Assembly: GCF_027596085.1 (NCBI RefSeq)
Contig: NC_072472.1
Span: 9,188,219 to 9,252,218, forward strand
Source: Anoplopoma fimbria
Taxonomy: Eukaryota > Chordata > Actinopteri > Perciformes > Anoplopomatidae
Length of the DNA: 64,000 nucleotides
Direction: 5' to 3'
The notes beneath the pieces are model-generated. The model was not told the origin of the DNA, searched no databases, and saw only the letters and a list, made by a program, of their open reading frames with translations. How positions within the stretch are numbered: the stretch's first letter is position 1; each line of letters opens with the position of its first letter. Positions 25,935 through 40,080 of the stretch are shown piece after piece. A program made the position numbers and the translations under genes.

Positions 25935-26095
25935 CTTACCTCGATATTACCTTGCCATGCCTCACCCTTATGTCTTTCCTTGTCTTGTCTTGCGGGTTCT
26001 GACCTTCTCTGTCCTGTCTTTACCCTCCCTCTTTGGCCTCACCCTGTCTGGTCTCGACTTATCGTGTCTCACCTAGTTATGTCTTTTCCTTCCTT
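25935..26095 (+). repeat. Degenerate TGTCT/CCTTGTCTT pyrimidine repeat
   Basis: CTTGTCTTGTCTTGC and related TGTCT, CTGTC and CCTCACC units recur through about 160 bp. The strand is mostly pyrimidine with regular G. It looks like an old decayed pentanucleotide array. Confidence 0.5.
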
Positions 26096-27894
26096 TGGTT
26101 TGATTTGATTGTACAGCTCCTACCCCGCAGCTTCCGAACATCAGTTTAAATTTACTATATCGGGGAAAATAGCATGACTAAAAGCAACTGATTAACATAG
26201 AGGACTGTTAGCAACACCAATTTCTTGGAACTAAGTTACAGATGGCATTTTTCCCATACTGTCATTCGGGAAACGCTGAGCTGCTAATGTGACAAAAGTT
26301 TTGGGATAAGATTGTTGGCTTAAGGACACAAAGTGGGAACAAAGGCTGATCCGTCTGTGTAATGTGGGTCTCTTTGGGCTACAGTACCTTCATAAACATT
26401 TGCTGGAAGCGTCAGGTTGGCATGAGCTGTGATTGCTTATTCTGCCAAGCGGTTGTCAGACCAAACACGCTGATGCATTAAGTAGATCAGGAAACATTTG
26501 CATACTGGTTTACATATAATTGAGCCTGACACGTAGTCATGCATTTCTGAGCTGCAAACAGAACACTCCTCAGGCCAGTGGGTCTCGCCTGCTGTCTTCT
26601 ATAAAGTATGTATTTTGTTTAACCACAGAAAAATTTCTGTCAAGCACATTTTGACCTTGGGAAACCTCCAAGAACTCATAAGTTGAGCAGTGATGTCCGG
26701 GGCGTGCTGGCTCAAGTAAACGTACTTGAAATGATCATGGGTTCTGGCAAACGGGACAAAAAGTGACAAAGCAGCATTCCAAGCCAATCATTACTTAAAG
26801 AAGCATTGCATGTAACGCATTTCGTGCATGTAACACTTTCCACCTTCTCTTCACCTCACTGTCACACTCTCTCTCAAATGCCCACCCACGCGGAAAGCGC
26901 CGTTCAGTCCTGACAATTGTTCTACTTTAATGCATATAGTTCACTGTTTGGGAATCGGGTTTGGAAGGTTTATTAACGCATATTTTTATGGGTTGGGCGG
27001 TGCAGTTTGGCTCTCATAATTTCATGTTAGATTAAGTGTGATAAATTGCAATTTATTTTCAGATGGATTATATTTGTTCAGTAACCTGGAACACTTTTAT
27101 TTTAAGGTCGTGTAACTTTTTTGCACTTTTTGGAGAAAATGCTGATATTTAATAGTAATGTCTATCATGAACATACACAACTGAATTTCAATTTTCCATA
27201 AGAGAAAAAGTTACAGAAATGTTTGTGTATGTTGTAAATCATACTTTTTTTCTTCGCCACACTGTAGACTGGATTATACAAAAGTTTAGTCTCCTTTCAT
27301 CTTGTCCCAAGTATCTTACTTTACTCTTATATTTAAACAAATATAACAAAAAAACTAAATTTACCTGGCCCTGAGAGGATGACCTTTTCCAGAGCTCACA
27401 TCTAACATTCATTTTTTCCTCACAGAAAGCTTTCACAAGGTTTTCAAGTAGAAAAATCCCTGCAGTTTCTTGTCTGTTGACAAAATGACTACAAAACACC
27501 ATGCTTTCAGTCCAGTCTGTCTGTTAGACAGGGATAAAATGATATTGGGCCGTTAGGACCATGGATCTTGGTGCTTGAGTCCCAGAATGGGCAACAATGA
27601 ACAGGAGTAGATTTGTTACAAGTCTGATCGTGTAAGTGGTGCACACACATAACTCCTCATGTTACTGTGCATCTCCATCCCTCCAGTCCCTTCTGCAAAA
27701 ACACGATTTAATGGTTCTGAGATCAAGCTTTCATTCGACCAAGTCTTTCATCCTCCCTTTCTGCTTTTCCCCCTCTCTGCTCTCCTTCTTTATCTTTTTC
27801 AGCCTTTGGGGTTTTTGTGCTAAAAACGGTGTTGAAAGCTTGAGGGCTGAAAGGTGAATGGATGCCACTCTTGGTAAATTGCCCGTGAAGGACA

Positions 27895-28152
27895 GTCCGA
27901 GAGCAAGAGTGGGATAAAGGAAAAGAGAGAACATGAGAGATTCAGTGAGAGGAAACACTAAACAGAGGACAGAAGATAAGGGAGAGGACAAAAAAAAAAG
28001 TTACAATGGGTCACTTTGAAAAAGAAAACAAAGCACAGAAATGTAGAAAACAGAAGAAAGAAAAGGAGAGCAAAGACAAGCAGGTAGAGATTGCGTGACT
28101 AGAAGTGTTAAAAATAGTGGGAGAGGAGAGAGCGAGGAAGAGGAGAGGAAAA
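27895..28152 (+). repeat. Purine-rich low-complexity tract
   Basis: About 250 bp are dominated by A and G in units such as GGAAAAGAGAG, GAAGAAAGAAAAGG and GAGGAAGAGGAG. Composition alone explains the open frames on both strands here. Confidence 0.7.
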
Positions 28153-28910
28153 ATAGCTGCAGCTGCCAGTCACACTTCACTACTTTGTCAAACTTGGGTT
28201 CTTGCTGCCTTCAAGGCCCAGACATAAAATGGTGTGAATCAGAGAGAAAACAGGGAATCCAGGGCTCCAGGGACATAGAAGATTAACAGGAAATTGCAGC
28301 GTGAAACTCTCTGACTGAGAAAGTTTGAACCTGAAACTGACTCAGACAACCTGAGAAATACAACTTTGGAGCGTAATAGGACACTGAAATATTCACGAAC
28401 CTTGGTTTGCCCATAGCATGAAATAAGTATGAGAGTGATGCATTTGGGTATTCTGTGCTGAAATACCACACTAAACACAGAAAATAGTTGTGTGTTCTCT
28501 GTTAGCAGATATGCACTTAACCGGTGGTTCACCTGTGGTTCCCTTTGGCATATCATTTATATGTATTGTTTCCAGTTGTTGACTGCTAAGAACACCTCTG
28601 CCAAATTATGAAAGTTTGAAGCAAATCTGACTGTTTATTTCACTTTAATAAAATATATTGTCAATATTGAATTTTACATGTAAAGCGTAAGCACCCAAAC
28701 AATACATCCCACAACCCTGTCTCCTAATCCTTACTAAAAGCATTTTGCTTGCATTTTGCTATGATCCACGTTTATCAAAGAGATTTAAAGTAAAGCATTT
28801 CCATATAGTATATCCGTTTTGGTCACTAACAGTGAGTGAAACATATCATAAAAAAAAATAGTATGGGTGTACTGTACCTTTCAGTTATATGACAGGCTGT
28901 GTCAAACAAT

Positions 28911-30188
<1,278 letters not shown>

Positions 30189-30384
30189 AGTGACAGTCAC
30201 AGTGACTTTGACTTTTAACCATCAAAATCTAATTCATCATAGAGTCTTATTGGATTTTATGTGCCAAATTTGAAGACAATCCTGTCAGACGTTACTGAGA
30301 TATCATGTTCACAAGAATGTGATGAATGTAGACGAAAAGACAACCCTGATAAGCACAATGCCTCTGACCACACCTACCGCTGGC
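30189..30384 (+). repeat. Decayed teleost interspersed repeat family B
   Basis: The order of landmarks is GTGACTTTGACTTTTAACC, ATCAAAATCTAATTCATC, GTGCCAAATTTGAAGAC, ACTGAGATATCATGTTCAC and AATGCCTCTGACCAC. It matches a common teleost repeat that I remember with GTGACCTTGACCTTTGACC at the start and a GAGATATCGCGTTCACGAGA segment. This copy has lost most CpG sites to TpG/CpA, as expected for an old methylated insertion. Boundaries are approximate and the class is unknown to me. Confidence 0.65.
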
Positions 30385-30425
30385 AAGATGCTGCTTCAGG
30401 TTCAGGTTTTCCGCATGCTGAACCA

Positions 30426-30505
30426 GCACAATACCAGGACCCTGACAGTATCATGACAGTGCACTGTCACAATGTCATGATACTGTCAGGGTCCTGGTAT
30501 TGTGC
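30426..30505. repeat. Perfect 33-bp inverted repeat with 14-nt loop
   Basis: The arms 30426-30458 and 30473-30505 are exact reverse complements (33 of 33). The loop contains the end of a second palindrome, GACAGTGCACTGTC (30454-30467), that overlaps the left arm. The match stops on both sides beyond the arms. Transcribed from either strand it would fold into a long stable hairpin. It may be a young palindromic MITE-like piece, a local inverted duplication, or a microRNA-type or siRNA-type precursor. Nothing in the sequence decides among these. It starts 42 bp after the family B repeat. Confidence 0.9.
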
Positions 30506-31780
<1,275 letters not shown>

Positions 31781-32086
31781 CGTTGATTGGCAACTTTTTA
31801 AATTAATCGTTTCAGTCATTGATCAAGCTAAAATATCAAACATAACTAGTTCCAGCTTCTCAAATGCAAGGTATTGCAGATTGGTTTTCAGCGTTTTATC
31901 ATTTTATTTTGAACATCTTTGGGTTTTAGACTGTTTGACAAAAGTATGCTTAAAAAGTCCCAAAAACATCTCATGGGCTTTTTTTTTGTTGCTGTTTTTT
32001 TTTTTGACTTGCCTAAATAATTAATCAGTTAATTGGAAAAGTAATTGATTTATTACATAATCATGATATAATAAATAGTTGCTGAT
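31781..32086 (-). repeat. Teleost repeat family A, inverted copy
   Basis: Read on the minus strand it starts ATCAGCAACTATTTATTAT and continues through the family landmarks: TTTGGGACTTTTT, AACCAATCTGCAATACC, CATTTGAGAAGCTGGAAC and GCTTGATCAATGACTGAAAC. On the + strand GATTGGCAACTTTTTAAATT marks the far end. It is more decayed than the 19.0-kb copy and is interrupted by T runs at 31978-32005. Ends are approximate. Confidence 0.65.
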
Positions 32087-35000
32087 ATACTTCATACTTT
32101 TACATGAAAGAAAGGCAGTTTTGAGAGAAACACCTGCTATATAACAAAAGTGCACTACTTTTTTTGTCAAACACAAATTGAATCTATGCGTTGTTTATGA
32201 AAAGGTTTAACATTTATTGTTCCCAACCCATTGAGGGAATGTCTTTCCAAGGAGATATTCACAGAGGGAACTAATTCACTTTTGTTTATTGAAGAGAGGA
32301 ACAACTTGGTAGCTGAAAAAAGCACTGCCAAGGAAAATAAAACCTTAACCATGAACTCAGACTAAAAAGTCCACAAAGACATTGAAATGCAGGCCAGCCA
32401 TCAGACTGTAAGAAATAATCATTCCATCTCTTACAAAGTATGAACTTAAGGATTTACTGAACAAACAAAAGCTGTTTAAAAGGTGGAATATTTTGAAAGA
32501 TCTGTTGTGTTGAAATGGGCTTGGTAAACTATTACTTCTATCATGACTTTTTAATGGTCCACATTAATCTTTCAAGTCTACCTAAGCGGATCCAACAGGA
32601 GTTATCATAAACCCGGAGATTTCAAAATACTTCTTCTGAGCAGAGTGACTTATCTGATGCCAGAGGCTGAGAGACGTGTCAAATGTAGTGAGACGTGCCA
32701 GCCCATCGCACATCTTATCCTCACATGCAGACTCTTTCCAAAAGAACCTCATACCCCACCCAGATTTATCTCAGTTCTATTTTCTTCTCAATTTTTTTTT
32801 TGCCTTGCTGTGACCCAGTTACAGAGGTTGCCGCGGTGAGAAGATCCTCTCCCTGTCGCTGGCCGATCTCGAAACATTTCAACCAGGATATCTGGCACAA
32901 TATATATAGCAAAATATAGTGCTGTTGATAGACAGGATTCATTCACATGTCACGACTGGATGGTTTATTCTTTATCTCACTCAATTACAATTAGACCACA
33001 GAGAGCCAGTTAAGTGACCCCACAATGGGACCCTCAAATTAATTTCTCATACATGAGTCTTATTCAATATCAATAAGTTTCAATATTGATAACTCATTCA
33101 GGGCTCATTGTCCACAATAAATTATTAAATAATGTGCATGAGCCCAATTTCTTTCAATTGTTCATGCATGACACGGGTTCAATACAATCGATAACTCATT
33201 CTCCTGAAATCTTTAACAGACTTTCCCCTCTTTAGAATGACCACATTCCTGATCGGGTCTTTGATGGTTTCCGTCATTTTACTTATTTTTTATGCAAAGG
33301 TGGAAGTCACATCCTGGTTTCAGTGTTGACCTCTCATTAGGAGACAGATTTTTAAAAAGAATTGAGGGTGAATAACTTATTATAATAAAGAGCTTCCAGG
33401 CTGGAAACGTGAGAAATGACCAAAAAGCCTACAAGAAGCTCCATACTAAAGGAAGCGTTTTCTCACCAAATAGTGAGTCCAAAGTAAGTACCAGCCTTTA
33501 GTTTGTGCTAGACAGATAAATGCGATCTTTCATTTGAGAATTTACACTCCATACACAAAACTGCACATATAGCAAAAGCCAGACATCAGAGTCCCTGTAC
33601 CAAACTTGCAGAAAGGTGGGCAGAAAGGTGCTTATTCAGGTCAGCACTCTACCTGTAACCTGTGTGATTTGAGGCATAGGAACAGGGGGCGTATTTAAAG
33701 TTCCAAAGTGGCAGAGGAGGCCCCAGTAGAGACGTCTAAATCTGCCTCTGTTACAGTAGAGGGCCATGCGATCCAAATCCTCCATGATACACGGCCAGGA
33801 AGCTTAAGTGACTAAGTGCACCTTCACCCAGGGGAATTAGGGACAGAAGAGGCCTTGAAGAAGAATTCTGGCAGATTCTGAATTATTGTCTTTTCCCAGC
33901 TGGCTCCCTTTGCCTCCCTCTCTCCTCCCCCTGTGGCTGTGAATACAGCCAAATCCCCCTTGCTTTGCCTGGCTGGTTGGTATATTTCGACCATGTAGAA
34001 AAGCCCTGTAGAGGTTTAACGGATGGCTTTCTCTGACTCACAGAAACTAAGCATAAGGCTGGTGCCAGGCAAGGGAGACTTGATAGTAATAACAGTAATA
34101 AGAAAAGATGCCGCTAGATAAACATCAATTTGAGTGCCTGCTGGTTAATGTTCCACTTTATCCTATGGCGGGATACTGTGATCTGAATTAAAGATTACAG
34201 ACAAACCAGCAGAGACAAAGAGAAGGGTGGATGGAGTACTACATCTCCAATCAGCATGATCTGTAATTTCCAGCAACATTTTTGAAACTTTATCATCGCT
34301 TCCATCAGTTCTCATCAGAGCAAACAGACCTATGGCTCTCACAATCAAAATCTTCACAAAAAGTGCATTTATTTTTACTGTAGGTGAGAAAGAAACTACT
34401 TCATCTCACCTCAGGCTCTAAGTATCTGCTTTACAGGAGCCACTTTGAAAGATAAACTTTTTAATTTGCACTCTTGCGCAGGCACTATGAGTATCTAGAA
34501 AAGCTGCTTTAATGTTCTATTCCATCTCCGTTGCAAATGATACAGAGATTTAATATTCCAATAGCCTTGGAGGTGAACAGAAGTGAGGGAGTCTGCGGGC
34601 ATTTAGGATGGGATTGAGTTTTTTTTAGGGATGTGCGTGCGTGTGTGTCTCTGTGTATTTGCGTGCATCCCTGCTTGCGTGCAAATGCAAGAAAGTGCGC
34701 GTTGTCATTGAGCACTGACTCAGCTCACCTCCTCCTATTTCATGCATTCCCTCCCTTTTTATATGCAGCGCGGCGCCTCCACATGAAAAGAGCTACCCTA
34801 ATTGGAGACTGCTTTCCATGTAGGTTCCGTTGCACATTGCCACATCGGAAATTCACAGAAAATAATAATAGCACTGAACGGCATAGGGAGAGGGGCGTGT
34901 GTGTTTGTATGCATAATACAGAGCGGGTGAGAGAAAATGAGAGGCTGGGATGGATGGAGGGAGGCAGTGGAGAGAGAAAAACTGAGACAGAAGACGTGAT

Positions 35001-35567
35001 CATGGCTAAACTGTCGTCTTCCATTTTCGATTTGAATGATTCCATTATCTGGACATAATCCGTCCAAGATCTGCTTATGCTTTGTTCCAGCTTTGAGGAT
35101 TTCACAGTGAAAGAACCTGTTTCTGTTGCTGCATCTCAATCAGGACATTGTCTTACTTTTTCAAGGGCAAGCATGCTCTGCCGGCACTCGATAAAAGCCA
35201 ACAGCGGGCCTTATACAGCTTGACCTCTACTTAAGGACATTGATTATGCAACTCATGTGTTTGCTAATGCACTCCATGCGTTCTCTCTTTCCCTCTCTCT
35301 GCACAAACACATACCAAATCCCTCCGCTTTTCCCCCTCCATTTACACACCTTTGGGAAGTTGGCTGCCGATGGGATTGCTTGGAGCTGTGGTCATACTGA
35401 GCCTCTGAATGGGAATTCAGCTTAAGGGCCAGCTAAGGTAACGGATTGGTCTCTGCAGCTTAGCGTGAGCGAGGTGCTTGGTCAGATATTGGAGGAGATT
35501 TGAATGTGGTTGGCATGCATGAGAACAGCAACCCAGAGGATGACTTTGGCTGGAGAATAGGGTACAA

Positions 35568-35823
35568 AGGAAGAAAGGGGTGTGAGGGTTTGGTAAAGAA
35601 GGAAGTATAAAAAAAGAGAAAAGGAATCTGCAAATGACTGGAGAGAAATGTGAAGGAAAAAAAGGACAGGCTGGAATGGTTTGAAATGAAACAGGGGAGA
35701 GGGGCAAAAAGAGGGAGAGGGGCCTCAAAGAAAGAAAGTGGAATGAGGCACAGAAGGGAAGGAGAAGACTGTGAATAAGGCAGCGGAAAAGGAAGAAAGA
35801 ATAAGAGGAGGAGATTGGAGGAG
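35568..35823 (+). repeat. Purine-rich low-complexity tract
   Basis: About 250 bp of mainly AAGGAAGAAAG, GGGGAGAGGGG and AGAGGAGGAG-type DNA. The opposite strand is polypyrimidine and therefore open for 143 codons, coding mostly Ser, Phe, Leu and Pro. I do not regard that frame as a gene. Confidence 0.75.
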
Positions 35824-35960
35824 CGTCTGGGTTAAAAATGAAACACAATGAAAGAATTTCACCAGAGGCATGGATTGTCTACCCAGAACATTTCCCTTTC
35901 AGCACCATCAAAGACGGCAAAACTTGCCGATGCTGCGCTTTTTATCTCTCCATTCTCTAA

Positions 35961-35985
35961 CTCTCTCTCTCTCTCTCTCTCTCTC
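35961..35985 (+). repeat. (CT)n microsatellite, 25 bp
   Basis: Twelve CT units, preceded by ATTCTCTAA. Confidence 0.9.
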
Positions 35986-36795
35986 CACTTCTGTTTTATT
36001 TCTCTCCAAAAGACCTCCGAAATGACTGACATTCAAGAGTGACCTCATTGTAGTTTTCTTTTTCGGTTATTTTTCCCTTTCCAGAAAGCGAGCTTTGCCT
36101 GCTGTCTCATGCCAACAATATCACAAGAAATTGCACTGATCTGGTACAAAGATTAATGTCCTTATCTCTTTTAACAAACCCAGGCCTAAGGGTGTGCATA
36201 TTATTAGCTTTTGGACATCTACGTATGGTTTAATATCACTCCAACAGATATGACTCCTCACCACAGACAAAGACTATGTGTGATATCTTTGGTTCCACGT
36301 GACAAAGAGATGGTGGTCTTTTCCGCGAAGCCCATCAATCATTCATGAACAATTAGGCTGCAGAAAAAAAGAGATGGGTAAGAATTTGAAGACTAGTGGA
36401 TAAGGGGTTTCTTTCTGTTGATGTGGGAGTTTGATGAGGTGCCACTGTCTCATTATGCAGTCTTTTTTTGTGCGTCTTTGTGCTTTACTATAGACAACCA
36501 GCTGATTGATGATATGCACTCCATAGCGATGCCACCTTTACTGCTGTGGCATAATTAAAACTGAAAGCACTTTCACTAAATGCGTGTGATTGTGCATAGG
36601 GTCCGATTGATCACAGCCAGCAATCATTCCCTTTTAAAAGATGAATGTATGTCGAGTGTTATTCAGACACAGTACTCTAGTCTGAGGCTAGTTAAACATC
36701 TTTTGTAGAAATAAAGAAAAGGTTCTCCGACCTCCTCAAGATGGATGTGATGGTGCGAGATTACTTTACTTTAAATTGACACGTTTGCAAATTTT

Positions 36796-36970
36796 GTGTC
36801 AATTAATCTGTTAAAATGAATCGTTTGACCTATAAGAAAGTAGGATATGGTACAAAGAAAATACACATCACAGTTTTAGCAGTTCAAAACCCCAAAGTAT
36901 TAAGCACATCATCATAGAAGACATAGAAAATCAGAAAATATTCACATTTGAGAGGCTGATATTTTTGATT
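36796..36970 (+). repeat. Teleost repeat family A, partial decayed copy
   Basis: Family landmarks in order: TGTCAATTAATCTGTTAAAA, TCGTTTGACCTATAAGAAAG, CACATCACAGTTTTAGCAG and AAAATATTCACATTTGAGAGGCTG. The first and last parts of the family are missing or unrecognisable. Confidence 0.55.
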
Positions 36971-39811
36971 AGGAGAAAAAAATTAAAAGATCACTTCATT
37001 ACCAAAAAATTATGCAGATCAACACATGAACAACATAAAATTGTGGCTAGGAAACACAATCATGCTGAGTGCATATTTTTTGTCGGAGCAGGAGCATTTT
37101 AAGGTGAATTAAAATCATAGTGGAGCAGAGCTTTATGGATTTTGCGTTCAGTTTTTTTCTTCAGTTTTAGCAGCTGGTCTTGGTAGTTTTCAGATCAAAA
37201 GCCATCCAGAAATGTGTTTAAACTGGGCACATTTTCAATAAACTGTTTTTAGATCAACTGCTGTTTCAGATGTATTTCAATGTAGATGTATTTATATATT
37301 TGAACATTGATCAGGCATTAAAGAATATACTGAAAAGATATTTCTTGCCAAAAGCTTTGCAAATGCAGTTCAACACAACACAGAATCCTTTCTGTAGTTT
37401 ATACGTTTGATTCCATAACAGTGAAGACAGCTTGTTTATTTCCAACTGCTACCTGAATTGGACTATATTTGGAATACAGCAGGTAAAGGATCTGAAACTT
37501 GGGATGCAGACAGCATGCTAATCCTTAAAATCCAATCCCTATGCAGCTTTTACCACTTCTTACTGTGAATTTATTAGTAGCTCTACATTCATAGCCTCAA
37601 GTTCATATAGTTCATCGAGCCCTAAGACATGTCTGTCATGAAAAGGCATCTAGCCTGCAGCTGAGGTAAGCAGCATCCATAAAACCGCTAGAGTTGTTGA
37701 AGAAGCAGATGGTGAACACAAGCAATCGGCAATGAAAACTGAATGGTGATTAGTGTTGTTTTCAATTTTTGTGTAGCTGCATCGATAAAATACACACCTT
37801 CAGCAACAATTGTATGGACACAGAAATGTTCTAAACATTAGAGAAAATACTAATAAAATTGACGTGCGTCTTGTAGAGCTATTCATCTGGTATAATGTGA
37901 AAAATGTATGCAATTCCAATGGCAGAATTTCTCCAGCACAGGCTATAAAAATGAATTATCGGGCACTAAAATGCAATACCAGAAAGACTTAATCCAATGA
38001 CTCTACACAGCGTTTACACGTAATTGTATTTTCTGTCGAGATTAATGGAACCACAATAATATTTTTTTTGCTTCTGAGAATCTGGTTCTATTTAAAACTT
38101 TGAAGTCTTCTAGGTAATATCGTGGGGTTCATTTTTTTTCTTGTCCTTTTTTCAATCTCTCTCCTGATAATGTCCTCACAGCGCCTCTGTAGTCACAGAG
38201 GCAGAGAACTCAGCAACAAAAACTCTCTGTCCAAAATAAGGGGTTCCTTCATTACTCAGAAAAACCCTTAAAACCCAGAGGCCCCTGCAAACATTTCATA
38301 CTGGAAAAACTTCCCCTTCAGAGAATATGAGCCATCTATCTCCATTTCTCTCTCCTCCTACCTCTCTTACTCTTCCAATTCTAAACTATATGATCGAGAA
38401 TCATTTTGTGGTATCGCAACCAGATTGGAAGCCAATCACGGTCCAATATGCACAAGTGTGATGGGAAGAAGATTCAATTGTAAGATGTTTTTTTATGAAT
38501 TATGATTCCAAGCAGGGTATTTTTGTGTGTCTAAAAACGTGTCTGGAGTGAAGGCAGGTCTGTGAGTTGAAGAACTGATGTTTTTTTTCCAGTGGTAGTT
38601 TCAAACAGTGAGCATTGTACAACAGTTTCTCAGAAAATAATAAATAAAGCACCAGCATATGTATAATGCTGCTTTTGTCAAGCTGCTTGGGTGGCACAAA
38701 CATAGATAGGATTGTTATAAGAATATTCCGCCAATGTCTGGAATGTTGTTGTTACACTCAAACCTTCTATTTTTATCATTTTCACTTATCATTTCTCGAA
38801 TTTTGACTCCAGCTTGAAAAACACCTTATTGAAACTAAAATCAAACCTGCTGCAAATTTACATTTAAATAACTAGGCAGCAGAATTATCACAACTCTTTT
38901 CATAAAATGAATGAGAAAAGAAATAACATTAGGTACTTTTTACTGTTGGAGACAAAACCAAGCCTTTTTTTATATGCACTTCTAATTAAGCTTAGCTGGT
39001 GCAGTGTTAGAGGTTAAGATCACACAGATGTGAACACAGGGAGAGATGTGGGAACATTAAAAGGAGAGGACTTACAAATCTCAGCCCTCCATTCCCACAG
39101 AGCCCTGAAATAAAACTTGATTTGTCAACCTAAATTACACTGGCTCCTTACAAGAGACTTTTCCCAACTGACAGAAGAGGAAGCAAGTTTGCGATAGTGG
39201 GCAAAGAAAATAAATTGACATTTAAATAATCCTAATCGTTTTCTCAGGGAGCCCAGTGGTGAGCATCTCAGGGGCAAGGCGGCATGAAGATAACACGGCC
39301 TGTCATCGCTGCTAAAAATGTGGAAGCAACTTTCCTACTGTATCTCCCATCAAATGTGTGCCAGCTGAAACCCCACTGAGCCCTCTCGACCTGATGCAAA
39401 TGAAAGAAGGGGATTTGAGAGTGCAGGCATACAAAAAGTAGAGATGGAATATATCCAGATATACTCTGTATATACACAAACAGAGTGAAAACACAAACAG
39501 AGTGAAAAGTTTGACATTATTTGTTTTGGAAATTTGAATAATTATTCTTTCTCAAAGCTATTTGGGATAATAATATTGCAACATTAAATTCATTCCAGTG
39601 TAGTTTAAGTGAAACAATGTCCGCTGCTTACAGTGAATACGTGCATTTTAGAATGGGCACACAAGGTAAGGCAGTTTCCAGAAAATCAATAAGAAAGGCC
39701 CACTGGAAATGTTTTCTTTGAGGATTTTCTAAAGTTCTAGGAGGGCTGGTGTCAACGAATCACTGAGGTGTCACAGTGGTGGTTCATAGAAAAAGCTAGG
39801 TTTCCTATATT
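36971..39811. other. Non-coding, no gene recognised
   Basis: AT-rich unique DNA with no supported exon, RNA gene or element end. Confidence 0.5.
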
Positions 39812-40080
39812 AAGGCTGCAACTAACAATTATTTTTTTTATTATCAATGCATCTTCTGATTGTTTTCTCAATTAAGAATTTATTTGTTAACTATTTGAAA
39901 AAATGTGAAAAACACCCATCATCATTTCCAATTTTTTGGTTTTATCCCAACAACAATTCCAAATATAATCAGTTTAATTACTCACATGGCAAAATTCTAG
40001 TTGAGAAGCTTTAACCAAACAATGTTTTGCATCTTAGCTTGAAAAATTACTGAAAATGATCAATGGATAATCAAGCCTGT
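39812..40080 (+). repeat. Teleost repeat family A, decayed copy with recognisable 5' end
   Basis: Starts AAGGCTGCAACTAACAATT, the best preserved family A start in the window. It continues with GATTGTTTTCTCAATTAAG, GTTAACTATTTGAAAAAATG, GTTGAGAAGCTTTAACC and TTAGCTTGAAAAATTACTG, and fades at GATCAATGGATAATC. The far inverted end is not seen. Confidence 0.65.

Larger units (their letters stand above)
32087..36795. other. Non-coding; possible regulatory blocks, no gene recognised
   Basis: No exon is supported. A TATA-like TTTTTATATGC at 34756-34766 is followed by GCGCGGCGCC, an unusual local CpG cluster for this window. Purine-rich DNA at 35568-35823 explains the 143-codon minus-strand frame. 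The blocks 35150-35270, 36280-36365 and 36490-36660 have conserved-element texture, for example CATCAATCATTCATGAAC. CAATATTGATAACTCATTC (about 33080) and a CAATCGATAACTCATTC variant (about 33186) repeat about 100 bp apart. Confidence 0.45.

Noticed and set aside
35417..35848. 143-codon minus-strand frame
   Set aside because: The strand is polypyrimidine, so stops are rare; the product is Ser/Phe/Leu/Pro-rich with no domain.
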